Made by a program: the position numbers and the translations under genes. A stretch of 64,000 nt of DNA, from assembly GCA_964057225.1 (NCBI GenBank), contig OZ059896.1, positions 9,548,001-9,612,000 of the forward strand, written 5' to 3'. The notes below the pieces were generated by a model that was not told the origin of the DNA, ran no database searches, and saw nothing but the letters and a program-made list of their open reading frames with translations. Source of the DNA: Auanema rhodensis (lineage: Eukaryota; Nematoda; Chromadorea; Rhabditida; Rhabditidae). Of this stretch, positions 47,855 to 61,589 are shown piece by piece (the stretch's first letter is position 1; each line of letters opens with the position of its first letter).

Positions 47855-50800
47855 TCTATTTGTTTCCCATTCTTATCAATTCGCTCTTCTCAAAATGAAA
47901 GATAAAAAAAGACAAATATTATATTAGGAAGAGTTTTAGACTGTTATCCAATTTCCAACAAACGAAGCAAGTTGCCTAATTTGTTTGTAAACATAAATTG
48001 AAGAGAATGATAAAAATAAGAGTTTTTCATGTTATGGTGAGTGATGATTTTCCGATGATTTAATCAAATAAAATATTGATGATAACAGAGGAAAAATAAG
48101 GAAGCTGAGAAAAATTCTTATGGTGTTTGCTAGATTATGTTGAAAATTGTGGCTTTTAACCTTTCATTACAAAGCTAAAGATTCACCACTTTAAATTGTT
48201 AATATATGATCCTTAAAAGATATTTCGTGTTTTCAATTGTGTGTATTTCGTAAACTGGAAATTATCTTTAATAGATTCAAGTTTTAAACATTTTCAAGCT
48301 TGTTGGGTGATTAGGTAAAATCTTTACTTTCATAGCTAACTCTTCTTCTAAGAAATATCAACGGTTCATTATAACAATTTAAAAATAAGGCATCTAAGAT
48401 CTTCTTATAAAATAATTCATTCTTTCATATTTTTAAATTGTTAATAAATGAATTAAATATTTTGAGGCAGACGAATTACGTTTTTTGAATATTTTATCTT
48501 AGTTTCTGTCTCGATAATCCGTTCAATCAAGCTTTTGATGTTTTAAAACTAATTATATTATATTATTACTTCTCTTAAAGTTTAAAAAATAAAATAGTTT
48601 ACACTTGAATAAAACTTGTATACATATTTGTTTTGAAAATGTAGTACTTATATCAGAGTTACTCTATATCAATTATTTAATTGTGACATGATTCTGAAAC
48701 TAAATAGTAGTTAACAAGAATTCGCTCCAATACTAGTCATATTGTCGTGCCTGAACACGATAAGATCGACTCTCTGCAAACACTCAATATGAATTTCAAT
48801 GCTCGTTGATTACATAACCTTCTCCAGGATCTCTTTAGTTGGATGTTATTGAAATAGTGTGTACCTAAACTCGACAAGGAATCAAGTAATTTTTTCTCCT
48901 TTAACGTAATATGCCAAGCACATTCGATCACTAGAACCCTTTTCTTTTCGAATTACGCGTTGGCATTGAGAGAACTGATAATGTCTTCATAGCAAAAAGA
49001 TGATACTTTGAATTGCGTGGATCAAAGCTCAAAAAGTTTGTCATCTGATACTCTTTTTGATACCTTGAGTATTTGCTTATGTAATTTTTTGATTTCCTCG
49101 ATATTTCACGACTGATAAACTCTGGTTAAAGTTACAGATAGCTGTATTGCATAATATTAATACCCTTTTCTGTAATCCTCTACTTGTCGAGATATGGATA
49201 GTTTTTGTTTTCCAATATTGTGTTCCAAATAACGCCGAATAATTCGTACGACCTATGATCTGGTATATTTCTAGAGAAACATATTTTTTCATGGCTATTG
49301 ACTGTATTAAGAAGTCGTGTTATAATATTCATTTTATTGAAGTAGACTGCGGAAATTGGATAAAACTATTATCACAGTTATTGTCTTTGATGTTCAAGGT
49401 TTCTCTTTGCTCCTATCGGTGTAAATACTGGCCTGTTTAACAATGTAGATATTTCGAAATGAAACAATAAGAGACATTAAAATACTGTTCTGAAGCCATT
49501 TCTCTCATATTTCTTCTCTTCGTCATGAAAAATATTTGAGCTTTGTTCAAATTGACTATGAGATGTGGATTGCTAAAATATTTCCAAACTATAGTTTAGT
49601 CGAACAATGTTTGATTTGGATAATCATAACAAATGCTCTCTTACTCAAAGTAGGCTTTCTTGATTGAGCCTTTGTAACAGGAAAAGAGAAATTGTAGTTG
49701 TCAACACGAGAACATGCTATGAAAGTTTTGCTGAAATGAAAGAACACGATGAGAGACAAGGATAAGGCAACAATTATCTCAACGTGCACGGTTCAATGAA
49801 AGCAACTTACATGATCCGGATTGCTTAAGCCAGAGAGAATGAAAAAAAGAAGACGACATTGTGTAACAGGTTACGAAGGTTTCATGGTCTTTCTTTCATT
49901 TAGAATTGTCTCAGAGATGCTTTTTAAATAGATTTTTCCATTATTTTTAGCTCTTCAAAGTTAATTTTAAAATCAAATAATCTTTTATGTTTTTCAATTA
50001 TGTCTTCAAAGAATGCCTGTCATAGATAAGTATACGTGAATATATAAATCCTCTGATCACATTCCTGATACTACATAAAAAGTATTATGGTATAGTGCAT
50101 ATAAAAGATAAGACAATAGTTTTATTCATTCATTTTTGCTATAATTGTATTGTACTAGGAAAGCATACTTATAAGCTTGAGAACGTTTCCTTGAAGTTGA
50201 TGATATCAGGCTTGCATTTCTAGGAATTTGAGGACATTTTTAAAATCCGAGGTTTCCTGGGCGTTCTAGCAGGTGTTAGTTTGAATCAAATCTCAAACTA
50301 TAAATATGAATTTGGAATTCTTACACTTTAGTGGTGAAAACGACAGATTTATTATATTGCAGTACTAATTTTTCTTTTCATAAAAATATGATAACCATCT
50401 TATAACTCGAACTGCCCTGACCGAAATAGCAAAAGGTGTTAGGCTAAAAGACTAACTTAACATATCATCACACCATTTTCTTCGAATGACCGCTACTGTA
50501 TCTGTGACATAAATGAATTCCATAATACTTCAAGTACGGAGTTCAGTGGTCATATATCGTCATATGACGTACCGTCTTAATGATCATGTGCTTGTGTAGC
50601 AAAACTAGTGATTTATAGAGTTCTGTTGCATTTTTTCAAGCATCCACCTTTTTAGCAATCTAATTCAGAACAGAGCTATCTTCATGTGACATGAAGAGAA
50701 CCCGCGCTGCGCCTTATAAGGTTCTGATTTTGCGTGCCAGATGTCATAGTCTGCGATCATTACAAAGGTTACATCAAAACAATGATTATAAACCGATGAA

Positions 50801-52727
50801 CATCATCTTCCCATGCCCAAACATTCCCATTTTTTAATGAGCCGAAAATGGTGTCCAAGTAGATCGGTTAAGTTTCACTGGTCCGCATAGGTTCTATATC
50901 CTCAACCCTTTCACTGGTATCAAAGACCAAGAGATCAAACAATCTTTCGCCATACAGTCGATGCACTGGGTCAGCGATGGTGCTAACGGGAACCGAATTC
51001 GCGCACCCAAGTCTTGTCCGTTCATGCAAAATTTGTTTCGATTTTGAGGTTTTCAATAATACAACCCGAAATATACTATTTGTTAGATCACTTTTGTAAT
51101 TTATCAAGTATTTCATTCTCATAAATGTTTTCCTTTGTATAAGCTTTGTTCTGTCACCCTTTTGCCCGACTTATCCACATCTTGTTCCAGAATCTGAGTT
51201 AATGCTGTAACTTGATCTTTTAATCTTTCATTTTTCTTTTGACGACTATTAAAAAATGTTTTTTTTCTCGTTCATTATGATTTCGCATAGAAACGAAGAT
51301 TAAATTCCTAACTGGAATATCCTAATATCTTCTTGATTATCTATATTATTTTTGATTTGATTGATATCCAGAAAGTATATTGATGTTTTTATTAAATAAT
51401 TTTTATTCTTATATGTTTGGCAACAATTGTTCTTATTTTATGGTTCAAAAAGTTGTATTGACATTTTGCCTTCGATAATATTGTCCTTCCAGTACATGCA
51501 TTTTCGCGGTCGATAATCTTCTTGTTTAAACTCGGCCATCTTGCATTTCGCACGCAGTTTATAGAATTCTGTTGTAGTCACATACATTTAATTATTTAAT
51601 TTTTGTAATATTATTTAACACTTCCGTATATTCTTGTTTCATTTGTCAATGTATTTATCTGTTATTTTGCGTATCTGTTCGAAGTTAACTTTCTATTATC
51701 TGGTTATTACTTTTATATTATTTTGAAGTCTAAATTATTGAAAATTTTCTTGATTGCAACACATATATTGATCACCAACGTAAGAAGTATGAACCTATTC
51801 AGATTTTGCTATTATGAGTTTTTCGCTAGTTCGAAACTATCAAATCGTTTCATAAATTTCGAATATGATTTTTCACTTTTAAAGGTTTCAACAGTCCATT
51901 CATCCAACCACCCTGTTATTTGAGTAGCTTTGTCCGAACAGACTTCGGCTCTCTCCATTAATGGTACAACAGTTTTCTTTTCAAATATTTGCGAATTGTT
52001 CTTTTCTCTGCGCCGCAAGCTATATTCTATTTTCAGTCTAATCTGAAATCTTTTCTTGTATTCATAGTCTTGTGAGATACGTTTTTGATTGCACTTCTTG
52101 CTTATCTAGAATTAGAACCCAGAGACTAACATCTCGTCATAAGATAGGGTTTCCTATTATATGTTGTTATCGTGAGAGAGCAGGTTATCACAACTACAGA
52201 GAGCTTCTTATACTTAATTAATATAATCGACATTTTTCATTACATATATATTGACTTATTGTGAAGACCTTTCTATGTAAATCTCGCATAATTGTACGAA
52301 GTGTCTTAGTGCGAGGACATTGCGTAGTTTGAAGATATATACGTATTTGGGGAGCTCAATGAGAATACTCTCTTTCTGTTACTTTCTGTGCAGTGAGTCC
52401 ACGATTTTAACTATGCCCGCCTCCAATCATTTTTACTACGAATGACCTTTGGAGCATGTGATGGGTTGACGCCCGCTTTCTGATCTGTTCGATGATTTTT
52501 TTATTTAACTCAATCATACATCGTATGTTCATTTTTTGTATTTGCTTATGCTCTCTTTTATGTCATTTCTTTACGTGAACTTCCACGTGAGTCGGGCACT
52601 AGTTTTCGGTTCATTTTATAAAGTTAGAGACGATGAACGGTTGTTCCCTCCTAGTTTCTCTTAATATTTCCTTTGTGTTTTCTCATCCTGACTCTCTTTC
52701 GTTTTCTATTCCTGTCTCGTCTTTCTA
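47855..52727. other. No gene recognised; scattered coding-like fragments
   Basis: Five kilobases with no exon chain. Minus-strand fragments that look less random are 48737-48931, 50868-51122 (LGCANSVPVSTIADPVHRL), 51140-51245 (RQKKNERLKDQVTALTQIL, bZIP- or coiled-coil-like) and 51812-52018 (RRREKNNSQ start). None joins to another by good splice sites. They may be relics of transposons or exons of a gene with long introns. Confidence 0.4.
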
Positions 52728-53012
52728 TTAATCGTGTATTCTTCGTTCTGCTCTCTTTGCTTTACTAGTGTACTTTTCCCTCCTGGCTACCGCATTGAGG
52801 AAATTGTTAAACATTCTGCCATCATTATCTATTTGTTTCCAGACAACGTCGGGCTCTCGTGCTTGTTCGTCCTCTCCTCTTTTATTATTATATTTCTTTT
52901 TGTAATGTGTGTATCTGTTCAGCACACTATGTTTGTAGTATTCACAGTAGTGCTGATTGGGATTTTTGGGACCCAGAATACCATCAGGACCAGCTAATGT
53001 CTGCCACATCAC
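52728..53012 (-). CDS. Candidate single-exon ORF of 94 residues, no known family
   Basis: It opens with WQTLAGPDGILGPKNPNQHY and ends in a strongly basic tail (REKYTSKAKRAERRIHD). Amino-acid use is balanced, unlike most open frames in this AT-rich DNA. No signal peptide, membrane segment or recognised domain. It may equally be chance. Confidence 0.25.
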   Translation of the reverse strand: MMWQTLAGPDGILGPKNPNQHYCEYYKHSVLNRYTHYKKKYNNKRGEDEQAREPDVVWKQIDNDGRMFNNFLNAVARREKYTSKAKRAERRIHD

Positions 53013-54335
53013 AAGTAACTTGACACCCCCCGACCCGTGACAACACGTTCACCTTTGCCATCACTTCAGCATAAAGTGAATTATTTCCTTTTTTTGGTGC
53101 TGTTGTTTCTAAAGTTGAAGGGTTGTTACTGTATAGTGATAGATTCTTATAAAGAGTAGGCATTACGAAGAGAAAGAGAGGACAGAAAGGTGAGAGAATA
53201 GGAAAGACCAGAAGAAAATTCAGCTGTCTTGTTATTAACAGGAAAGGTAGTATTGATTAGGCATTGTGTCTGTGTCTCAGTGTTCGCTTGCGTATCCATG
53301 TAACATTTCTATCTTTTTTTGTGTTCTTTTGCTGTTTCTTTTCAACTATTTTAACACCTTGATTGGAATTTGTGTGTCTTTGGTTCTTTATATCTTTTTA
53401 TACAATTTTCTTCTCTTTTCACTTATGGCTTATCTCTAATTCCAAAGATCAGCTCTTGTCCAGTATTGTGATATCTACTTACAAACAAGAAAAGTTAAAT
53501 GGTTTGCTGCTATGCGACTAATGGTAAAATCACATTTCGGTCTCATTTCGTTATCGCTCGATGTGTTGACTTTGATTCTCATTGGTTTTGAACCGTTATC
53601 ATTCTTTTGGCTAACCTTTTGATAGCTGCTGTGACTAAAATCAGCGTTATTCTTGCTATTTTATCAGTTGAATGTTCAGTTTACCGCTTGGTTAAGCTTG
53701 CTCGTCCAAAGTTTTACTTATTATGTGTTTCCTGTCCTTCTTGTCGTCGTTCATTCTGATTAAAGCCATAGTTGAGCAGCATGCCAAAGTACATTTGGGC
53801 TTGTTGCCTTTATGCAATTTTCACATGTGTTGAGAGAACATGAGAGACGTGGGAGCCAAATATAGGCAAAGAAAATGAAGTATGTCGCTGACGAGAGAGA
53901 ACGAGTACTAAAAAGGGTGGAAAATGAGAAAGGCAGTGAGAAGGAGAGAGGAATCGAAAATTGACAGAATAGGAGATTGTTAGAGGAGGAGGTGAAAAGA
54001 TATAGAGATAGAGATTGAAAGATAGAACGATTGAAAGAGAGATAGAGATAGAGAGCTAGATAGGTAGCAAGAGCTTCAGAAAGGGGGAAGAAAGCGATTT
54101 ATTGGGAGAAGAAATATTGAGAGAACTAATTTGGTAGTAAGAGAGTTGTAGACAGAGAAATTCTTAAGGAGAAACAAAGAAAAGGAGAGAATAGGCGAAA
54201 GAGTGGCATAAAGGTGTATAGGGAGCAGACCAGGTTATAGGTAGCTAGAGAGAGAAAATTACGTGAGAGCGAGATGTAGAGAAGACGAAAGATATGGAGA
54301 GCGACGTAGAAGGACCTGAAAAAGATGAGAGAGAA

Positions 54336-54368
<33 letters not shown>

Positions 54369-54806
54369 GAAAGAGAAAGAGAAATGATGAGTGACATAGA
54401 TTGAGAGAGGCATTGAGAGAGAGATTAGAAGAGAAAGGTGTGTAGTAATAACCGGAATAGCGATGATTCTGCATGAGGCAGTCGTATTTCGCTGCCACTT
54501 ATTGATCGACTCGTTAGTTATCACAAGGGGAAAGTACGCCCATTGTTTCTCATTTCTCGGAAATCAAAACGATTTATATTACTTATCACTGACCTGCCTG
54601 CTCAGCTATGTCTGAAATCTGAAATAAATATGATATATTCTGGAAGTTGCTTCCAAACATTACACTAGGACAACATATAGCACACGTCCTGGTTTTATGA
54701 CTTAACCCGTCCTTATTTATCAAGCCACATTTTGGTCTCATTCTTCTTTGTTGAAAACGTTTCTCTTTTCATTTCGATTAGCTTGAATTGATTTTATTAT
54801 TTCCAG
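53013..54806. other. 5' region of the nuclear receptor gene, no exon recognised
   Basis: The first recognised receptor exon begins in phase 0 at 54807, so at least one earlier exon with the ATG should be here or further left. The interval includes the purine tract at 53850-54435. I could not choose a first exon. Confidence 0.45.
53850..54435 (+). repeat. Long GA-rich purine tract
   Basis: Nearly 600 nt of mixed GA, GAA and GAGA with few pyrimidines on the + strand, degenerate rather than a clean microsatellite. Confidence 0.75.
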
Positions 54807-57780
54807 ACGGAGCCCTTACCAGTTAAACGGGCTCGTTTAGAGTCACAAAAAGTGATGATTCCTCATCAGCAGAGTAAGTATTTTTGTTTCCAATTTTTGG
54901 CACATTTTCATGGGATATTGTGTTGGCTTTGTTCATGAGTTGCAACTAGAGTTGTAAATTATAAAATTGCTTATTATTGTCTTACGAATACTCTATGAAT
55001 CACGTGTTTAATTGAGAAGTTTTAATGAGTTAACTTGAAACATATGAATGATGTAGATGTCTATGACGGTAGAATTCAACGAGCCTACTGTCGAGACAAC
55101 GATTTTATTACACCTAACGTTAAATTTCCAGTTGTAGATAGAATTAGGATTATGTACTTGTGTTTTCAGTTGGCCGTTTTGAGCCGGCAGTCTCGCTACC
55201 ACAACCTATCGAATTTCTACATCCAAAGAACGAGACTGGTGTGGTGGAGATATCTGCTAGATCCACGCTACCTCAAGCCGGTACCCCAGCTAGTTTGTCT
55301 TCTCTTGCTATCACTTTCTCTTGCAACATACTATAGTCTTATTTTTATAATATGCTCATTCAAATTCGTTATTGTTTTTGTATATCATTTTTGCGAAGAT
55401 AGCTTTTGCATGAAAATTTGAGATGTTATGCATTTGTATGACAGTCTAACAGTTCTGCTTCAGGTATGCAATGTCGAGTTTGCGGAGATTCCAGAGCTGG
55501 GAGGCATTACGGAACCATTGCTTGTAATGGATGTAAAGGATTTTTCCGACGAAGGTTTTTAATTTTCAGTTATTCTGAATTTTTAATTCCGAATTTCAGT
55601 ATTTGGGAGCAACGTGATTACACTTGTCGATTCGGTGGAAAATGTCAAATAATTCAGGAATATCGTAACCGATGTAGAGCATGCCGTTTAGCTCGGTGCT
55701 TTGAAGTTGGAATGGATGCACGGGGTAATTTTTTTCATATATGTCAATAACTTCTGAAAGTTCATATATTGAATAATTGAATATAATATTGGATGAACAC
55801 ACGTTTGCCAAAGACACTGCGAATTGCTGTCACTTAAGTTTTTAATATGTTTTCGCCGGTATTTGATAAGTATCCTAATTCAATAGTGAAGACAATTTTA
55901 TAAAACTAATTTTTCCAGCTGTTCAATCCGAACGTGATAAGCACAAGAAAAAACCTTCTCTATCATCATCTCCTTCAATAAGTATAGACGAATCAGGTCC
56001 TCCGCCAAGTACATCATCTTTCACTACTGTATGTGTGAACATATTTAAAAATATAAATCGCCTTCTTTCTAGGATGGATCTCCTACTATGTCTCCTTTTA
56101 TTCCAAACTCTATAAATTCAGTTATGGTAAATACGACTCCTTCTACATCGAGCCCTGTTCAATCAACTAGAGTTTCTTTTAATAAATTAACTTATTCGAA
56201 TATACCAGGTATCTATGGACAACAGTTTATAATCAACTGTTGAGTATAGTTACAGGGGCGGTAAACCGAGCATTCGCTGAGACATTGTCAGCATTCCCTC
56301 CCGTATCTAAAGCACAGGACTTCCCGAATAGATCAAATTATAATACCGTCTTAGTACAGTACCTGCTAGAATTGGTACTTATTTATTAAATTTCCGGGTG
56401 TGTATATTATAAGTGCTTCAGGAAGAGCGAACCGATAATATGAGTGATACTAAAGAAGATTTAGAAATAGATCAACAGTTTGATAAATTGTGTCGTGTAG
56501 ATGTCACGATTGAAACAGCTTTCAAGAAGCCTGGGATTGTGGCTAGAAGAACTCCAGTTCGTTTTTAGTTTTTATTACTTATTTTAACATTTTTTTTTCA
56601 GCCGAAGTGGTATGCTCTAGAGCGATTAATAACTCTAGAAGATGTTCAAATAACATGGTGCCGATCTTTTGTATTATGCGTAGATTGGGCTAACATTTTG
56701 AGAGATTATACTGTAAGTACATGAGGACGATCATTCTCTATATTAATATTGAGTATTTTAGGATTTATCAGAATCAGATCAGTTCACTTTGTTAAGAAAT
56801 CGGGTAGTATCTGTTAATTGGTTGTGTCATACATATAAAACATTCAAATCTGGTTGCGATGGTGTAGCCCTTGTTAATGGTAGTTGGTATCCTAGGGATA
56901 TTGAAAAACAGAAGCTTTTAGATCCAGGGTGTGTTAGGTTTGAGAAACATATATATAATATGGTCATTTAGATGCAATCATTACTTTAAAATATTAGCTG
57001 AACACCTCATGTCAGATTTAGTATATCCCATGAGAGAAATGGAGATGGATGATGCCGAATTCTGCGTTTTGAAAGTGTTAATACTATTCAGAGCTCGTAA
57101 GAGTTTAATTAAGCTGCTTATGGAGCTAAATTCCAATTGATTTAAGATCGAAAGCTTTCTGACGAAGGTAAAGCACATGTAAATAGAGTTCGAGACAAGT
57201 ACGTCGATGCACTGTTCCACCACATAGCTGCGAAGTACCCACATTATACATCTTTGGAAATTACCCAGAGGGTCTCTAAAATTCTTTTATTATTACCAAG
57301 TATTGAGGTTTGTTTTTATGATATCATTTGAAGAAAAAACTATGATTTCATTGATTAATCTAAATATAGCTCTATGTAATGTTAGATTATCTTCATCTGA
57401 TCTTTTCAGCACCTATCACAACAGGAGGATGACAATGTTCAGTTCTTGGCATTATTTAATTTAGCAAATCTAAACGGGTTACCGTATGAATTACATTCCT
57501 CGGTAAAACAACATTTGCAAGGTGAAGATGATACACAGGTATGACATTCTTGCCCTCATATAGAACCTATGTTTAATCCACTCTCGCTCACTCACTCACA
57601 TCTGCAGATTAAAACCTCCCCTCCTCATTTGATGAGCTAAAGTGCAAGAAAATTCGACTCTGGTTACAGGTTAACGAAGTCACATCTAATGAGGCTGAGA
57701 TGAAAGCTTTTGACTTTGAGGCTTCTACCGCGCATCCGTCGTCCACCTACAACCGTTCCTTCGCCAATGATCTGTTATGA
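54807..57780 (+). CDS. Nuclear hormone receptor (HNF4-like nematode type), 565 residues seen, N-terminus missing
   Basis: Fourteen exons: 54807-54873, 55170-55280, 55464-55554, 55600-55724, 55919-56028, 56073-56208, 56256-56374, 56422-56556, 56602-56712, 56762-56928, 56972-57096, 57147-57307, 57410-57538 and 57670-57780. The DNA-binding domain begins [20 protein letters not shown] and has all eight zinc-binding Cys. The P-box is [10 protein letters not shown], the second finger runs CRFGGKC...[10 protein letters not shown], and a C-terminal extension [12 protein letters not shown] follows. A Ser/Pro-rich hinge leads to a helical ligand-binding domain with [31 protein letters not shown] and [12 protein letters not shown]. 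It should be a ligand- or partner-regulated nuclear transcription factor. The extension AVQSERD is typical of nematode receptors descended from HNF4. I cannot name the orthologue. The first exon(s) were not found. Confidence 0.95.
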
Positions 57781-60700
57781 TATGCAGCGGTTTGCTATGG
57801 CCAAGAAGTTCACAAGATATTCAGTCCTTTCAACATGTACTTTCATTCGAGCTTCTTGCCTCTTATGTCTCTGTGATATCTACCACCACAACCCTCAATG
57901 ATCAAAAGTCAGCAACAATCTATGAGAAAGAGAGACGTGTCCTAGCATATCAGGGATATTATTTGAATTTCGTATTTCATTCATAAGTTTTATAGTCTAT
58001 TTTATAACGAGATATTCCTGAGAATTATCTACTATTTGAAATAATTTTACATATACAATTCAGTTTTGTAGTAGATTGCCTGTTTAGTTATCTCAGAGAT
58101 GTAATTTTTATTTGTTTTGAACTACTTAGCTGACTATTTCATAGCCAAAATTGCTCAATTTTATAAGCATAATCACATCACTTCAGGTGTTACACTTGAT
58201 TGAAAATCATGTGTATAAGCTCAGATCATGGTTGTATTTTTGATTAGCTCATTCCATCATATTTAAAAAGTCAGGTGATACATTATTAGTTTTGCAATGG
58301 CTTTCTGAACAGAAACATTGTTTCACTTTGTATATGTATATGTACATACTATATATGAGACGTAAATTAAATCTTCTGATCTGGGATTCTACCGAAAAAA
58401 CTGACTGATGATTCTTTTGTCAGCCAAATGTTATTTCCCGGAGACCAGTAATCAGCTATGTTGTTGTTAAATATTTATAATCAATATACATGGAGCATTT
58501 CTGCCGAACCTGTCGTTATCCTCCCACAAAAGTTGTTCTTTCCTTCTGAGTTTATTTAATAAAAAAATATATTTATATTATATATACATATACATATATA
58601 TATATATGTATGTATATGTATATAACGGTTATGTAATGATGTTTTTTCTTAATAAAAATCAATAATGAAAATATTTTCCAAACGTAAGAAACGTTCTCAG
58701 GATAGCTACAGCGACACTGATATTGTATCAAGGGGAAGTTGAGATGATGGATGGTTGTTAATTCATGGTCAAGGCAAGTTTGGACATCAGATTGGAGGCG
58801 TGATCATGTGACAACGTCGACGATTACGAGCCGATTTGGATTTCAATGTTAATCCGAAGCCGATTGATTTTTAATTATATGCGACAGCATTTGAAGTTGT
58901 GGTGTTAGAAAAGTTTTAATAGTTTGGCCGAGTTTCCATTTTTCTAACACCAGGATCATACTTAACTTTGCGAGAACAGGTAAAACAAGGTATTTAAATG
59001 ATAAACATAGTGGACAACTATGAAGAGAAGACACACACACACACAATTGGTTGATAAGGTAGGTGACAAGGTTATTATCGCTGACAACCATCAAGAGTCT
59101 AGTTATCTAACTGATAAGACTGCTCTCTGACTATGTTCAAAAGCCTGTAAGATAGCATGAAAGCTGTGATTCCTATCTTAATAAAGTATATTCTTGTTCA
59201 TTTATGATAACGAAAAGGACAGTTGAAATACCAAAATTTCATTCATCAAATAGGGATGATCATAAAATTATTGCAACAGTTGTTAAAACTTCGCAAGATT
59301 TTATTGGAAGTTTATTATGGGTTTACAGTGAAAAATAAGGTTCAGAATAATAAAACATTAAAATAATCTGTGTTTTTGCTTTTTATGTCTTATATTTGGA
59401 GTTACTGTCCTCCTTTTTAAAAGTTCGTGAAAAATAAAACTGTACTATAGGGAGTAAAGATTGAAAAAATTAAGTGAAAACTCGTATTTCAACTTTTGAA
59501 AACATTAATGTAATACTTTTTTTAATCAATTGTACTATTAAAATTAAAATCACATAATGAAAACGTTGATTTGGAATAAACTAAACGTCATATTAAACGA
59601 GGAAATTGATTTTGAGAGTAACAGAATGTGTATCTAATTTCATGAATTCTTCTATACTGCCTCGTAGGAGATGCTCTCGAAGGGATATATATTGCCTTCA
59701 GCTTCGTGATGCCACTATGATTTGAATTGATCAGTTGACATTAACTTCCGTGGAAAAATATTTTCTTTTTTTCTTCCTGCCAGTTCATTCCTTTATTGCA
59801 TTCCATTGTAGGCAGAAAGGTTTTTTGTTTTAATCTTATAAGCTTTAATATTACTAAAAGTGAATATCTACGATGTCGTTTTTATCTTTTAATGTTGAAT
59901 TGAAAAGATAATACGTCAGCTGATGCAGATACACTGAGCCTCAATATTATCTTGGATATCCAGCTCTGTGAGATTTTGTAGCAATCTGTTTTTAGCTTTC
60001 AACAATGAAATGTAAACTCAATGTAAACTTTTAGTTTATTGCGTGATATCAAATTATTTTCATATTCTTTGAATATTTTATTGAGCTTCATATAGCTAAC
60101 TCCAACGAAACGATCTGAACGAACCGGTTGTTCAAGAAAATCTTTGTTTCTGGAGAAGATGAAGAATTAGAATTAAAGTCAAAAATCAATCTTGTTACGA
60201 TTAACCGATAACGTCCTTGATTTTCAGATTTTCTTCTGAATTCAGCATTATATTTACATATTGAATAAAAAAAGCTACATATGCACACATGTGATCAATG
60301 ATTAAATACGAAAGGTACAATAACTTTTCCTATTTCGATGGTTAATCAGTGATATGAAGTATTAATGTCTTTCAATCATTCTTATAAATAAGTATTAATA
60401 TTGAAAGAGAGCAAAACAGAAGCATTTGTGAACTTTTTCCAGCTGAAAGCCATGATATAATCCGATTCACTATTCCATATTTTCTACATTATATACATAA
60501 TCGATTTCTAAGCGAATATTGAACGTTCAAAAATGTTGTTCAATTCTTAGAAATATGAAAGTTCAAATGTACGATTACATACTAACCACGTTGGAACGCG
60601 TCATGCAATTATTTAGTGTAAAAAATATCCCAGGAACATTAGCAATTTGTTTTCAGAATATTTGTTTTCTTAAAAGCTAAAAAATTCATTTTACTTTCTG

Positions 60701-61557
60701 AATTGAATCTGATAATTCTTCTCTGTGATATATTTTGTGTAATAATGTCTGGAAAATTAGCCCTCCACCAATGATTTGTTATTTAATAGATTTAGTCCAT
60801 TTTTTCCACAAGAAAAATTTAATTATTTTGTTGCTCATAATTAGAAAATTGACAAGAATGATAACGATTTCGGTCTGTTTGTTCTGTGTGTGATATCATG
60901 TGAGCGCTAAAATTATTTGCGATATAACATATCCCAAAGCTTCACTATATACTGTCGCATCCACTTGAAATTGTGATCGTGATAATGAAAAAAATCTAGT
61001 TGATTAAATAAATTCTAACTTGTGTTTTAAGAACAAGGACTAGAATTTCCTTTATTCATTTATAGATCAGTAAAGAGCTTTGGGTTTATAATAAAATCTC
61101 TTTCGATGTCTCCTCAAAAGTCTTCTCATATGGCCCACGTCTTATCATCGGTCAGCCTATTTTAAATTAAAATTATCATGCCTCTATAATGGTTTCTCTC
61201 ACTAAGAATTTTATTTTTCTTGATTATAATTAATACTTTTTCCGAAGGAAAGAAGGAAAAATCAAATTTTTCTTCTTATTTGCACACGGAAGAGCAATGA
61301 AGACATGGCAAAAAAATTGTTTTGAACTATATGAGGGAAAATATTTTTTTCTCATTGGCATATTTTTATTCTCTTGTTTTTGTATTTACAACAATTTCTC
61401 TTTTTTTACTTTTTTCATTCACTTAAAAACATTAGTGCTCCATGGATAAATTATTAATATCAAAGGACAGTTTATTCTTTTAAACATGAATGACTTCATG
61501 AAAACTATTACCTACTACTTTGTATATTTGAGCATAAACTTGATCCACCCACCCACC

Positions 61558-61589
<32 letters not shown>

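Noticed and set aside
54126-54524. Minus-strand 132-codon frame
   Set aside because: It is the reverse of the purine tract; Ser/Leu/Phe-rich translation reflects CT repeats only.
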